Of a DNA stretch of 64,000 nucleotides, positions 7,382 to 16,837 are shown piece by piece. The stretch comes from Selenomonadales bacterium (GTDB lineage: Bacteria > Bacillota > Negativicutes > Sporomusales > UBA7701). Below the pieces are notes generated by a model. That model had not been told where the DNA came from. It saw only the letters and a list, made by a program, of their open reading frames with translations, and ran no database searches. A program made the translations under genes and the position numbers. How positions within the stretch are numbered: the first letter of the stretch is position 1; every line of letters begins with the position of its first letter. The DNA is taken from NCBI GenBank assembly GCA_029975165.1, contig JARKPR010000031.1, positions 62,001 through 126,000 of the forward strand, written 5' to 3'.

Positions 7382-8377
7382 ATGTTCGGTTTTAGAAACG
7401 CATGGGGTATCCTTTTGGCGGCGGCGGTCGTATTGCTGCTTATCCTGGGAGCGGGCTGCGGCGGCCAGTCGCAAAAGCCGCAGACGAACAAGGCGGAAAA
7501 CTATCCGGCCAAACTAATTACGATGATCGTCCCTTACGATCCAGGCGGAGGCAGTGACCTGGTGGCGAGGATTTTCGACAAGTATGCCAAGGAAGAGTTC
7601 GGGAATAGCTTTACTTTCGTGTACAAACCAGGTGCAGGCGGGGCGGTCGGCTCGACGGAGATTGCCAAGGCGCCGAAAGACGGCTATACGATCGGGACGG
7701 TGAATGTGCCGCAAATCGTGCTCCAGTCGTTGACCGGTTCGGGGGCGTTTACCGTCGACAGTTTCGAGTATATTTGCCAGGTCGCGAGCGACCCGCAGGT
7801 ATTTGTTACGCCCAAAAACAGCCCGTATACCGATCTCGAGAAGTTCATCGCGGCCGCCAAGGCCAACCCCGGCAAGTTGACGGTCGGCATTCCGGGAGCG
7901 ATGGGCGACGGGCAGATTGCCGCGTATATGTTGATGGATAAGGCGGGCATCAAGGTGACCGTTGTTCCGCTTAAAGGAGGGTCCGATCTGCTGGCGTCGC
8001 TGCTCGGGAATCATGTGAACGCTGGATTTGCTAATATAGGGGTCGTCACGTCCGAACAGGAAAAGTTGAACCTTCTTGGCGTTACATACAAGGAAAGACA
8101 TAAGTTCCTGCCCAGCACGCCCACTTTTACAGAGAAAGGGTACGACATTCAGAGCTTCATCGGCCGGCTGTTCCTGGCTCCCAAAGGCATGTCGCCGGAG
8201 CAGGTGAAAAGGCTCGAGAAGGGCTTTAAGAATATTTTCGACAAGCCTGCTTTCCAGGAAGACATGAAGAAAGCCAATTTCAGTACCGACTGGCTTGCCG
8301 GCGGGGATGTAAAGACTTATCTGCAGAACTACAACAAGGAAGCAAAGGCTCTGCTCGACAAGTACCACAAGAAGTAA
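7382..8377 (+). CDS. Tripartite tricarboxylate transporter substrate-binding lipoprotein (TctC/Bug)
   Basis: A 331-residue protein with a lipoprotein signal (VVLLLILGAGCGG, cysteine near residue 26) followed by a Bug-type two-lobed fold. The YPAKLITMIVPYDPGGGSDLVAR start and the YKPGAGGAVGSTEIAKAPKDGYTIG loops are the usual carboxylate-clamping segments. It delivers the substrate to the TctA/TctB membrane pair encoded next. A strong GGAGG site lies upstream, after a 101-bp gap from the lyase gene. Confidence 0.93.
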   Translation: MFGFRNAWGILLAAAVVLLLILGAGCGGQSQKPQTNKAENYPAKLITMIVPYDPGGGSDLVARIFDKYAKEEFGNSFTFVYKPGAGGAVGSTEIAKAPKDGYTIGTVNVPQIVLQSLTGSGAFTVDSFEYICQVASDPQVFVTPKNSPYTDLEKFIAAAKANPGKLTVGIPGAMGDGQIAAYMLMDKAGIKVTVVPLKGGSDLLASLLGNHVNAGFANIGVVTSEQEKLNLLGVTYKERHKFLPSTPTFTEKGYDIQSFIGRLFLAPKGMSPEQVKRLEKGFKNIFDKPAFQEDMKKANFSTDWLAGGDVKTYLQNYNKEAKALLDKYHKK

Positions 8378-8433
8378 AGACGAAGGAGCGATAGGGCGCG
8401 CCCCTATCCTCCCCTTGACAAGGTGGTGAAGGG

Positions 8434-9951
8434 ATGGAAACAAGTGTTGTTGATCTTATAGTCGCCGGGTTTATAAATTGCCTGGCGCCATACCACCTGT
8501 TGCTGATGGTGCTGGGTGTGGCAGGCGGCATAATCGCCGGTGCCCTGCCGGGCATTACCGCGACAATGGCCGTCGCTCTCCTGGTGCCGATTACTTTCGT
8601 GATGGAGCCGGCGTCCGGGCTTGTGCTGCTGGGCGCTATATGGTCGGGAGCGGTGTACGGCGGGTCGAACGCGGCAATTCTGCTTAATATTCCCGGGACC
8701 CCGTCGTCGATAGCGACGACTTTCGACGGTTACCCGATGACGAGAAAGGGAGAAGCCGACGTTGCGCTGCTGACGAGCCTGATCAGCTCGGCAATCGGCG
8801 GGGTAGTGGGGATTATCGTCTTGCTGACACTGTTCGCGCCGTTGGCCGAGGTGTCGCTAAAATTTGGTAAACCCGAGTACTTCTGGCTATGCATTTTCGG
8901 GCTTACGACGATAAGTGCGATGTCGTCCGGCAATGTAGTGAAGGGACTGGCTGGCGGGGCGATCGGTCTCTTGATCGGCACGATTGGCCTCGATCCTGCC
9001 GCAGGGGTGCCGCGCTTTACGTTCGGCTATCAACCGTTGGTGCAGGGGATTCAACTCGTTCCTGCTCTGATAGGCTTTTTCGCTTTTTCCCAGGTGCTCA
9101 GCCTGGTGGAGTCCAACGAGCGGTTTATCGCGTCATACAGGCAGACTGCCGGCCTAGTAAGCAAAACGGTGTCCGCCCTGAAGGCAAAATGCATAGCCAT
9201 CTTAGTCCGATCGTCGGTTATCGGCACGGTTATCGGCATGCTGCCCGGCGCGGGCGGCCCGATCGCTTCGATAATTGCCTATAACGAAGCTCGCCGATGG
9301 GATAAGGATCATAATAAATACGGGAAAGGCGTGGTCGAAGGCGTTGCCGCTTCTGAATCGGCCAATAACGCGGTCATCGGCGGCTCGCTCATTCCGATGA
9401 TGGGGCTGGGCATACCGGGATGTCCCGTGGCGGCAGTTGTAATGGGCGGTCTTCTCGCCCACGGGATAATTCCGGGGTCGAAGCTGCTGGTGGAAAGCGG
9501 CGACGTCGCTTATACGTTCATAACCTCATTGTTGGTCGTTAATTTTGTGATGGTTGTCGTCGGCTACTTTATGCTTCGGCTGGCCGCCAATATTCTCCGC
9601 GTTCCTGCGTATTACGTGGGGCCTATCGTTCTGGCGCTATCGAGCATCGGTTCCTATGCTTTGAGCAACAGCATCCTGGATGTCACGGTTATGATCTTAT
9701 GCGGTATTTTGGCATATCTGTGCTCGAAGGTGGGGATCGACCCGGGGCCGATTTCGCTTGGGCTGGTGCTTGGCCCGATCGCCGAGGATGCGCTCACCAC
9801 TTCCCTGGTGATAGCGAAGGCGACGGGGTCGGTGGTGCAAGTCCTCTTTTTGAGCCCGTTGTCGATCCTCCTTATTCTGCTCAGCATCCTGTCGGCATTT
9901 TCGCCGTTATTGATTGCCAAGATAAAAAGTCAGACGACGGAGGGGAGATAA
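8434..9951 (+). CDS. Tripartite tricarboxylate transporter large permease (TctA)
   Basis: A 505-residue polytopic protein of normal TctA length. It has the two family repeats with conserved glycine and proline loops: GALPGITATMAVALLVPITF near residue 38, GSNAAILLNIPGTPSSIATTFDGYP near 75, and MLPGAGGPIASIIAYNEAR plus SANNAVIGGSLIPMMGLGIPG in the second half. It is the main channel of a secondary carboxylate importer. The TctB gene follows after 2 bp. Confidence 0.95.
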   Translation: METSVVDLIVAGFINCLAPYHLLLMVLGVAGGIIAGALPGITATMAVALLVPITFVMEPASGLVLLGAIWSGAVYGGSNAAILLNIPGTPSSIATTFDGYPMTRKGEADVALLTSLISSAIGGVVGIIVLLTLFAPLAEVSLKFGKPEYFWLCIFGLTTISAMSSGNVVKGLAGGAIGLLIGTIGLDPAAGVPRFTFGYQPLVQGIQLVPALIGFFAFSQVLSLVESNERFIASYRQTAGLVSKTVSALKAKCIAILVRSSVIGTVIGMLPGAGGPIASIIAYNEARRWDKDHNKYGKGVVEGVAASESANNAVIGGSLIPMMGLGIPGCPVAAVVMGGLLAHGIIPGSKLLVESGDVAYTFITSLLVVNFVMVVVGYFMLRLAANILRVPAYYVGPIVLALSSIGSYALSNSILDVTVMILCGILAYLCSKVGIDPGPISLGLVLGPIAEDALTTSLVIAKATGSVVQVLFLSPLSILLILLSILSAFSPLLIAKIKSQTTEGR

Positions 9952-9953
9952 AG

Positions 9954-10412
9954 GTGGCACTCCTGACTGCTAACGCGTTTTTGAGCGCAAGCCTCCTGGT
10001 CGTATGCGGTATATTTTTGGCGGAAACAACCAAGCTTGATTACCCGTCGAATGTCTTCCCCTATCTTTTGGTCGCCCTAATCGCCATATTCGCCCTTACA
10101 ATACTGGGCCAGACCTTGATCGCGCGGCGACTCAGCGATGACGGCGGGAAGGTACGGGTGGGAAACCCCGGAAAAGTAGTGACGATAGTCATAACAAGTT
10201 TGATTTATATAGCTGTGATCGAAGAAATCGGTTATTATTTTACGACAGGTATTTACCTGTTATTATTGGCGTTCGTTCTTCCGCCTAAGGAAATGCCTGT
10301 GCGGAAAAAGGTGGTCAATGCGATAATATTGTCTGTAATGGTAATTCTCCTAATTTTTGGTGTCTTTGAAATCGCGCTGCAGGTACCGACTCCAAAAGGA
10401 ATGCTGCTATGA
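9954..10412 (+). CDS. Tripartite tricarboxylate transporter small permease (TctB)
   Basis: A 152-residue protein with four hydrophobic segments, matching TctB family size and topology. The start is a GTG at 9954, placed 6 bases after GGAGGGGAG at the end of tctA; the longer open frame upstream merely overlaps tctA. Gene order lyase-TctC-A-B is compact, so import and degradation are likely co-transcribed. The repeat and terminator at 10487-10572 close the unit. Confidence 0.88.
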   Translation: MALLTANAFLSASLLVVCGIFLAETTKLDYPSNVFPYLLVALIAIFALTILGQTLIARRLSDDGGKVRVGNPGKVVTIVITSLIYIAVIEEIGYYFTTGIYLLLLAFVLPPKEMPVRKKVVNAIILSVMVILLIFGVFEIALQVPTPKGMLL

Positions 10413-10486
10413 TTTATACTCGCCTCAAGTACTGGATAGCGTAGGATAAATACTCTAATATCGTTTGATAAGGCCATATATTGGCA

Positions 10487-10529
10487 GGCATTCAGGAGGC
10501 CGGCGGTTCGATCCCACAAACCTCCACCA
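10487..10529 (+). repeat. Direct repeat copy 2, tRNA/tmRNA 3'-end-like with intact CCA
   Basis: A second 43-bp copy of the block at 4739, here ending CCTCCACCA with an encoded CCA tail. The core GGCGGTTCGATCC resembles a T-arm and loop. No 5' acceptor strand or anticodon arm is found in the preceding 100 bp, so it is a fragment. It sits 74 bp after tctB and directly before a strong terminator. Confidence 0.65.
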
Positions 10530-10535
10530 ACAACA

Positions 10536-10572
10536 AGGCTTCCGGATTTTCCGGAAGCCTCGATCTGTTTTT
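10536..10572 (+). terminator. Strong terminator after the tctB/repeat region
   Basis: A perfect 11-bp stem, AGGCTTCCGGA / TCCGGAAGCCT, with a 3-base loop and a nearby T-run (CTGTTTTT). A hairpin with an almost identical stem recurs at 53851. Confidence 0.9.
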
Positions 10573-10667
10573 GGGAACATTTGCTCGCGCCGCCTGCTCA
10601 GGTTGTCATAAAGCTGTCGCATTTCTTTGCTATATTGGTGAGAAAAAGGGAAAGGGTGAGGGTAACA

Positions 10668-11741
10668 ATGCGAAAGCATTTTCAGGTATTGGCCGTATCG
10701 CTCGCGATTGCCGTTTCCACGGGATTATTCGCCGTCCATTACAGCACAGCCGCGCCGTCGCCAAATCTGGCGGCGCCGGGCGTCCAGGACGCTTCCTTGT
10801 CGCCGGCCCGCAACACCTTTGTCGTCCAGGCCGTCAAGAACGCCAGCCCGGCGATCGTCGGCATAAGCAATAAAGCCTATATGCGGGACAATTTCGCCCA
10901 ACGGGTGCTTGTCGAGCGGGGCGTAGGCTCCGGCGTCGTTTTCGACGCCAGCGGGTATATCGCCACGAACAACCATGTGGTCGACGGGGCGCAGACCATC
11001 ACCGTATCTTTCGCCGACGGGCGAACAATGGACGGGACGGTGGTCGGGACCGACCCGGCTACCGATCTGGCCGTAGTCAAGGTAGACGCGACCGACCTGC
11101 CGGTGGCGAGCTTCGGCGACTCCGATTCGCTGCTGGTGGGCGAGCCGGCGATCGCGATCGGCAACCCGCTGGGCATGGAGTTCCGCGGTAGCGTGACGGT
11201 CGGGGTCATCAGCGCCCTGAACAGGACTATCGAGCTGGGCGACCGCAGATTCCAGCTCATCCAGACCGACGCGGCCATAAATCCGGGAAACTCCGGCGGC
11301 GCCCTGGTGAACGCCGACGGCCAGGTCGTCGGCATCAACAGCGCGAAAATTGCCGCCGCCGGCGTCGAGGGCATGGGGTTCGCCATCCCTATCAATTCGG
11401 CCCGGCCGATTTTGCAGTCCCTGGTGGAAAAAGGCAGGGTGATCCGGGCGTACCTCGGCGTCAGCGTGCTTGACGCCGCATCCGCCGCCCGCTACGGCTA
11501 CGAGCTGAATATCGACCGCGGGGTATATGTGGTCAAGGTGGAAAAAGGCGGTCCGGCCTACCAGGCTGACATCCGCGAAGGCGACATCATCGTGAGGCTG
11601 AACGGCACGGACGTGAACAGCCTGGCCGACCTGCGGGCGATTTTGGACGGCGTTCCGGTAGGCAGCAAGGCGGATATCGTGATCGTCCGCAACGGCAAGG
11701 AGCGGACCGTCGGCCCCGTCGTGACGGAAATGCCGGAGTGA
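10668..11741 (+). CDS. HtrA/DegP-type serine protease with one PDZ domain
   Basis: A 357-residue envelope protease. An N-terminal signal or anchor (VLAVSLAIAVSTGLFAVHY) is followed by a trypsin-like domain with all three catalytic residues: His in ATNNHVVDG, Asp in ATDLAVVKVD and Ser in NPGNSGGALV. A C-terminal PDZ domain (YLGVSVLDAASAARYG...GDIIVRLNGTDV) covers residues about 265-350. I chose ATG 10668, after an AGGGTGAGGG site, over an in-frame start at 10581 that would add a charged, non-signal extension. It is monocistronic and likely serves protein quality control outside the inner membrane. Confidence 0.92.
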   Translation: MRKHFQVLAVSLAIAVSTGLFAVHYSTAAPSPNLAAPGVQDASLSPARNTFVVQAVKNASPAIVGISNKAYMRDNFAQRVLVERGVGSGVVFDASGYIATNNHVVDGAQTITVSFADGRTMDGTVVGTDPATDLAVVKVDATDLPVASFGDSDSLLVGEPAIAIGNPLGMEFRGSVTVGVISALNRTIELGDRRFQLIQTDAAINPGNSGGALVNADGQVVGINSAKIAAAGVEGMGFAIPINSARPILQSLVEKGRVIRAYLGVSVLDAASAARYGYELNIDRGVYVVKVEKGGPAYQADIREGDIIVRLNGTDVNSLADLRAILDGVPVGSKADIVIVRNGKERTVGPVVTEMPE

Positions 11742-11849
11742 AGGGCGCAGACAAATTAGCGCGGATTCGTGCCGGCCGCACCGTTCACGAGATTAAGCCG
11801 GCGAACGGCAGGGCATACTGAAAACACGCCAACGAAAGGGGAGATGCGT

Positions 11850-12251
11850 GTGTCCGATTCTTTGCCGTATGTATCTGAAGGGGTGAAGATAATCCCCGCC
11901 AATCCCTCGCCGCAAGAGTCCGTGGAAATAGTATATAATGGCCTGCTGCCCCGCAGCGGCGCGACGGAAGTATACGCCCGCGTCGGCTTTGACGAGGACT
12001 GGCGGACAACCCAGGATTACAGTATGAGGAAAACCGACTACGGTTTCGAAACCACCCTTCATATCCCCCAATACGCGGAAACGCTGAAGATGTGCTTCAA
12101 AGACGCCGCCAATAACTGGGATAACAACTCCGGCGCGAATTACACCTTCGGGCTGGAAGCCGGCGGAACGGCCGGCTGGGGGGGCGCGAGCATCGCGGAT
12201 TATTATCTGACGGAGGCGGCGCAAGAGTTAACCGCCGACGAAGATTTTTGA
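11850..12251 (+). CDS. Stand-alone CBM25/53-type starch-binding domain protein
   Basis: About 133 residues, essentially one carbohydrate-binding fold. The pattern VEIVYNGLLPRSGATEVYARVGFDEDW, then LKMCFKDAANNWDNNSGANYTFG, is that of CBM25/CBM53 domains on bacterial amylases and starch or glycogen synthases. No catalytic domain or signal peptide is attached. The GTG at 11850 is preferred because AAAGGGGAG ends six bases upstream; an ATG at 11844 abuts that site. Intracellular glycogen or another glucan is a plausible ligand, but no glycogen genes are nearby. Confidence 0.7.
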   Translation: MSDSLPYVSEGVKIIPANPSPQESVEIVYNGLLPRSGATEVYARVGFDEDWRTTQDYSMRKTDYGFETTLHIPQYAETLKMCFKDAANNWDNNSGANYTFGLEAGGTAGWGGASIADYYLTEAAQELTADEDF

Positions 12252-12267
12252 GAATAACCTGTTTAAA

Positions 12268-12295
12268 CCTCGCTACATTTGTAGTGAGGTTTTTT
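12268..12295 (+). terminator. Terminator of the carbohydrate-binding protein gene
   Basis: A 10-bp stem, CCTCGCTACA / TGTAGTGAGG with one G-T pair, has a two-base spacer and is followed by TTTTTT. The remaining 237 bp before the next gene show no convincing feature. Confidence 0.88.
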
Positions 12296-12532
12296 GTTGG
12301 GCCGGGAAGGTCAGGGCCTGGCGCTGTTTATTTTGGCGGGCAAGGTCCGTTATCGGCGGCAATAAACAAGGATTTTGAGCAAATTTGGCGAATTTGACGG
12401 ATACCAGGCAAAATATGCTCTTACGGCGGGCTGGCCGGGCCGGCAGTCGGAACAGGAAAATGGGCTAAGGTTAAGTTCTCGGTGCTTTGCGCGAATCTCT
12501 GATATTCTTCAAACTGGGCAGGGGAGAAGAAC

Positions 12533-15500
12533 ATGGATAAGGTCCGCGTCGGGTTGGATATCGGGTCGACCACCATCAAAATGATCGTCTTGAACGAGAA
12601 CAACGACATGGTATTTCACCAATACCTGCGGCATTTGTCGGACGTGACGGCGACGCTCAGGTCGATGATCGCCAAAGCCCAGGATGTTTTCTACGAGAAG
12701 CTGCTGTCCGTAATGGTGACGGGTTCCGCCGGCATCGGCGTTTCCCAGGATTACAAGCTATCGTTCATCCAAGAGGTCGTCGCCTGCGCGCACGCCATCA
12801 AGGCCATCCTGCCGGCCACGGATACGGCGATCGAGCTGGGCGGCGAAGACGCCAAAATCACGTATTTCAACAACACGGTCGAGCAAAGGATGAACGGCGT
12901 CTGCGCCGGCGGGACGGGAGCCTTCATCGACCATATGGCCGCCTTGTTGGGCACCGACCCGGCAGGGCTCAACGAATTGGCGAAGCATCACCAGACCATC
13001 TACCCGATCGCGTCGCGGTGCGGCGTATTCGCCAAGACGGATGTGCAGGCGCTGCTGAACGAAGGGGCGACGAAGGAGGATGTCGCCGCGTCGGTGCTGC
13101 AAGCCGTCGTGAACCAGACGATCAGCGGGTTGGCGCAGGGCAGGCCGATCAGCGGCAAGGTGGCGTTTCTGGGCGGCCCGCTGCATTTCCTGTCCGAGCT
13201 CAGAAAACGGTTCATCGAAACCCTGCAGCTCAAGAGCGAGCAGGTGCTCATCCCCGAACACTCCCATTATTTCGTCGCCATCGGCGCGGCGCTGGCCTTG
13301 CAGGAGGAGCCGGTCACATACGGGGACTTCGCGGCGCGGCGGGCCGCCAAACTGCCTGTGGGCGGAAGCCCCCGCCGGGAGACGCTCGAGCCGCTGTTCG
13401 CCGATGAGAACGAGTACGCCGCGTTCCGGGAGCGGCACGCGAAAAGCGCTGTGCCGCGTGCCAGCCTGGCGGACTATGCCGGCTACGCCTACCTGGGCAT
13501 CGACGCTGGCTCGACGACGACCAAGCTGGCGCTGATCGGCGCGGACGGCAGCCTCCTGTATTCGTACTACGGGTCGAACATGGCGAAGCCGGTGGATACG
13601 GCGGTGGCGGCGCTCAAGGACCTGTACGCGCAGCTGAACGGGCGGACGCGGATCGCCAACTCCGCCGTGACGGGGTACGGAGAAAGCCTCGCCAAGGTCG
13701 CGCTGCAGGTCGATATCGGCGAGGTCGAGACGGTAGCCCACTATAAGGCCGCCAACCATTTCCTGCCCGGCGTATCTTTCGTGCTGGATATCGGCGGCCA
13801 GGATATGAAGAGCTTCTTCATCCGGGACGGCGTGATCGACTCGATCATGCTGAACGAAGCCTGTTCGGCGGGCTGCGGCTCGTTCATCGAGAATTTCGCC
13901 CAGTCGCTCGACATGGATATCCGGGAATTCACGGCCCGCGGGCTCAAAGCCCGGCACCCGGTCGATCTCGGCACCCGCTGCACGGTATTCATGAACTCCA
14001 AAGTCAAGCAGGCGCACAAGGACGGCGCTGACATCAGCGACATCGCCGCCGGCATCGCCGTCTCCATCGTCCGCAACGCCCTGTACAAGGTTATCCGCAT
14101 CAAAAGTCCGGCCGACCTGGGCGCCAAGATCGTCGTCCAGGGAGGGACGTTCTATAACGACGCCGTGCTCCGGGCGCTGGAGCAGACGATCGGCCGCGAG
14201 GTGGTGCGGCCGGATATGGCCGGCATCATGGGCGCGTACGGGGCGGCGCTGATCGCCAAAGAGCGGTGCCCGCAAGGGCACGAATCGACGCTGATAAAAG
14301 CGGCGGAGCTGGACGGCTTCACCGCGACGGTCGCCAAGCGCCGCTGCGAAAATTGCGGCAACAACTGCCTGCTCACCGTCACGCACTTTGCCAACGGCCG
14401 GGCCTATTACGCCGGCAACCGCTGCGAGCGGGGCGCGGGCAAAGAAAAGGCCGGCGACGACGGCATCAATTTTTACGCTTACAAATACCGACGGGTGTTC
14501 GGCTATGAGCCGCTGCCGGCGGCGCAGGCGCCGCGGGGGACGATCGGCATACCCCGGGCGCTGAACATGTACGAGGACTACCCGTTCTGGTTCACGTTCT
14601 TCACCGCCCTGGGATACAGGGTCGTGCTGTCGGGGCGCTCGTCGCGGAAACTGTACGAGAGCGGCATGGAGACCATCCCGTCCGATTCGGTGTGCTACCC
14701 GGCGAAGCTCGTCCACGGGCATATCGCCGACCTGGTGGGCAAGGGGGTAAAGAAAATCTTTTACCCCTGCGTTCCGTTCAACATCCCCGAGAACCCGGCG
14801 GCCGACAACCGCTACAACTGCCCGATCGTCACCTCCTACCCGGAAAATATCAGCGCCAACATGGATGCCGTCCGCGGCGGCGAAGTCATGTTCCGCCACC
14901 CCTTCCTGCCCCTGGACGACCCGGCGCGGCTGGTCGCGCGGCTCCGCCAGGAGCTGGCCGCGGAAAAGCTGCCCGGGCGCGAAGTGGCGGCAGCCGTCAG
15001 GAAAGCCTACGCCGAGCTTGCCCGTTACAAGGAGGATGTGCGGCGCGAAGGGGAAAAAGCGCTGGCGACTATCCGGGCGAATAACGGCTGGGCAGTCGTC
15101 CTGGCGGGCCGGCCCTACCATATCGACCCCGAGATCAACCACGGCGTGGCCGAGATGATCCAATCCCACGGGCTGGCCGTGCTGTCGGAGGATGCCGTCT
15201 GCCACCTGGCCAGGGCGGAACGGCCGCTGCGGGTCGTCGACCAGTGGGTCTACCATGCGCGGCTGTATGACGCCGCCGCGTTCGTCGCCCGCCAGCCGGA
15301 CCTGGAAATGATCCAGTTCAACTCGTTCGGCTGCGGCCTGGACGCGGTCACCATCGACCAGGTGAAGGAGATACTGGAAACCGGCAACAAGATCCATACC
15401 GTCATCAAGCTCGACGAGGTCAACAACCTGGGGGCGGCGCGGATCCGCGTCCGGTCGCTGATCGCGGCCCTCGACGAACGGCGCGGGGCGGCGCCGGCCG

Positions 15501-16837
15501 CAAGCAAGCCCTTGCCGCGCGAGCGCGCCGTCTTTTCCCGGGAAATGAAGCAGACATACACCATCCTGGCGCCGCAGATGTCGCCGGTCCATTTCCGCTT
15601 CATCGAGGCCGGGCTGCGCTGGGCGGGCTACAACGTCGAGGTGCTGGGCGAAGCCGATAGGGCGGCGGTCGACGAAGGCCTGAAATACGTCCACAACGAC
15701 GCCTGCTATCCCGCCATCATCGTCGTCGGCCAAGTGATGGCGGAGCTGAAATCCGGGCGGTACGACGCAGATAAGACGGCCATCCTCATGCCGCAGACCG
15801 GCGGCGGCTGCCGGGCCACGAATTATATCGCCCTGCTCCGCAAAGCGCTGGAAGATGCCGGCCTGTCCCGCGTGCCGGTCATCTCCCTGTCGGCTGGCGT
15901 GGAAAAAACGCCGGGCTTCTCCCTAACGTTCGCCATCCTCGACAAAATGATCATGGGGACCATCTACGGCGACCTGCTGTCGCGCGTTCTGCACCGGGTG
16001 CGGCCGTACGAAAAAGTCCCCGGCTCGGCCGACCGGCTGTACGGGTACTGGGTCGAACGGTGCGAGCAGGCCCTGCGGCACGGCGGCAAGAAAATTTTCC
16101 GTGAGAATATCCGCGCCATCGTCCGCGACTTCGACAGCCTGGAGATAGTCCCGGCCAGCAAACCGCGGGTGGGGATAGTCGGCGAGATCCTGGTCAACTA
16201 CCACCCGTTCGCCAACAACAATCTCGTGGCGCTGCTGGAGAGCGAAGGCGCGGAAGCCGTCGTGCCCGACCTGATGGATTTCATCCTGTACTGCGCCTAC
16301 GACCGCCAGGTGAACTACGAGCTGCTGGCCGGCGGCTTCGGCGACATGGTGGCGGGAAGGCTGTTCATCAAGGCGATCGAGTGGTACCGGGACAGCATGC
16401 GCAAAGCGCTGCAGGCCAGCGCGCGCTTCGCGGCGCCGCTCTCCATCGGCGAGACCGCCCGCCGGGCGGCACAGCACCTGTCGCTGGGCAACGTCACCGG
16501 CGAGGGCTGGCTGCTGACCGGCAAAATGGTGGAGCTGATCGACAGCGGCGTGAGCAACATCGTCTGCCTGCAGCCGTTCGCCTGCCTGCCCAACCAGATC
16601 ACCGGCAAAGGGATGATCAAGGAGCTGCGGCGCTGCTACCCCGAGGCCAACATCGTACCGATAGATTACGACCCGGGGGCGAGCGAGGTCAACCAGCTCA
16701 ACCGCATCAAGCTGATGTTGTCCGTCGCCAGGGATAAGCTGGCGCGGAAAGGCTGGTCCGGCATTGGCATGGTCATAACGGAATACTTAGCGGGCCTGTA
16801 TACGCTGCAGCCAATCATGCAACTTCTCGTAGAATAG
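12533..16837 (+). CDS. Giant acyl-CoA dehydratase activase fusion (2-hydroxyacyl-CoA dehydratase type)
   Basis: A 1434-residue fusion. Residues about 1-265 form a first ASKHA ATPase domain (VGLDIGSTTIKMIVL, ELGGEDAKITYF, CAGGTGAFIDHMAALL). Residues about 320-590 form a second (YLGIDAGSTTTKLALI, DIGGQDMKSFFI, CSAGCGSFIENFAQSL). A CENCGNNC zinc or Fe-S ribbon near 607 leads into a DUF2229 domain, about 650-950, and a C-terminal HgdB/BcrB-like region with QTGGGCRATNYIALLRKAL. The ASKHA parts resemble HgdC/BadFG, which inject high-energy electrons into 2-hydroxyacyl-CoA dehydratases or benzoyl-CoA reductases. No separate dehydratase genes are adjacent, so its partner and role are unknown. Confidence 0.85.
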   Translation: MDKVRVGLDIGSTTIKMIVLNENNDMVFHQYLRHLSDVTATLRSMIAKAQDVFYEKLLSVMVTGSAGIGVSQDYKLSFIQEVVACAHAIKAILPATDTAIELGGEDAKITYFNNTVEQRMNGVCAGGTGAFIDHMAALLGTDPAGLNELAKHHQTIYPIASRCGVFAKTDVQALLNEGATKEDVAASVLQAVVNQTISGLAQGRPISGKVAFLGGPLHFLSELRKRFIETLQLKSEQVLIPEHSHYFVAIGAALALQEEPVTYGDFAARRAAKLPVGGSPRRETLEPLFADENEYAAFRERHAKSAVPRASLADYAGYAYLGIDAGSTTTKLALIGADGSLLYSYYGSNMAKPVDTAVAALKDLYAQLNGRTRIANSAVTGYGESLAKVALQVDIGEVETVAHYKAANHFLPGVSFVLDIGGQDMKSFFIRDGVIDSIMLNEACSAGCGSFIENFAQSLDMDIREFTARGLKARHPVDLGTRCTVFMNSKVKQAHKDGADISDIAAGIAVSIVRNALYKVIRIKSPADLGAKIVVQGGTFYNDAVLRALEQTIGREVVRPDMAGIMGAYGAALIAKERCPQGHESTLIKAAELDGFTATVAKRRCENCGNNCLLTVTHFANGRAYYAGNRCERGAGKEKAGDDGINFYAYKYRRVFGYEPLPAAQAPRGTIGIPRALNMYEDYPFWFTFFTALGYRVVLSGRSSRKLYESGMETIPSDSVCYPAKLVHGHIADLVGKGVKKIFYPCVPFNIPENPAADNRYNCPIVTSYPENISANMDAVRGGEVMFRHPFLPLDDPARLVARLRQELAAEKLPGREVAAAVRKAYAELARYKEDVRREGEKALATIRANNGWAVVLAGRPYHIDPEINHGVAEMIQSHGLAVLSEDAVCHLARAERPLRVVDQWVYHARLYDAAAFVARQPDLEMIQFNSFGCGLDAVTIDQVKEILETGNKIHTVIKLDEVNNLGAARIRVRSLIAALDERRGAAPAASKPLPRERAVFSREMKQTYTILAPQMSPVHFRFIEAGLRWAGYNVEVLGEADRAAVDEGLKYVHNDACYPAIIVVGQVMAELKSGRYDADKTAILMPQTGGGCRATNYIALLRKALEDAGLSRVPVISLSAGVEKTPGFSLTFAILDKMIMGTIYGDLLSRVLHRVRPYEKVPGSADRLYGYWVERCEQALRHGGKKIFRENIRAIVRDFDSLEIVPASKPRVGIVGEILVNYHPFANNNLVALLESEGAEAVVPDLMDFILYCAYDRQVNYELLAGGFGDMVAGRLFIKAIEWYRDSMRKALQASARFAAPLSIGETARRAAQHLSLGNVTGEGWLLTGKMVELIDSGVSNIVCLQPFACLPNQITGKGMIKELRRCYPEANIVPIDYDPGASEVNQLNRIKLMLSVARDKLARKGWSGIGMVITEYLAGLYTLQPIMQLLVE

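Noticed and set aside
4739-10529. The two tRNA-like blocks as functional tRNA or tmRNA genes
   Set aside because: Neither has a 5' acceptor strand, D-arm or anticodon arm in the right place; only the 3' end is present.
12758-15733. A 991-codon open frame on the minus strand
   Set aside because: It lies fully inside the activase fusion gene, has arginine/valine/glycine-rich shadow composition and no domain; it is a GC-rich antisense shadow.
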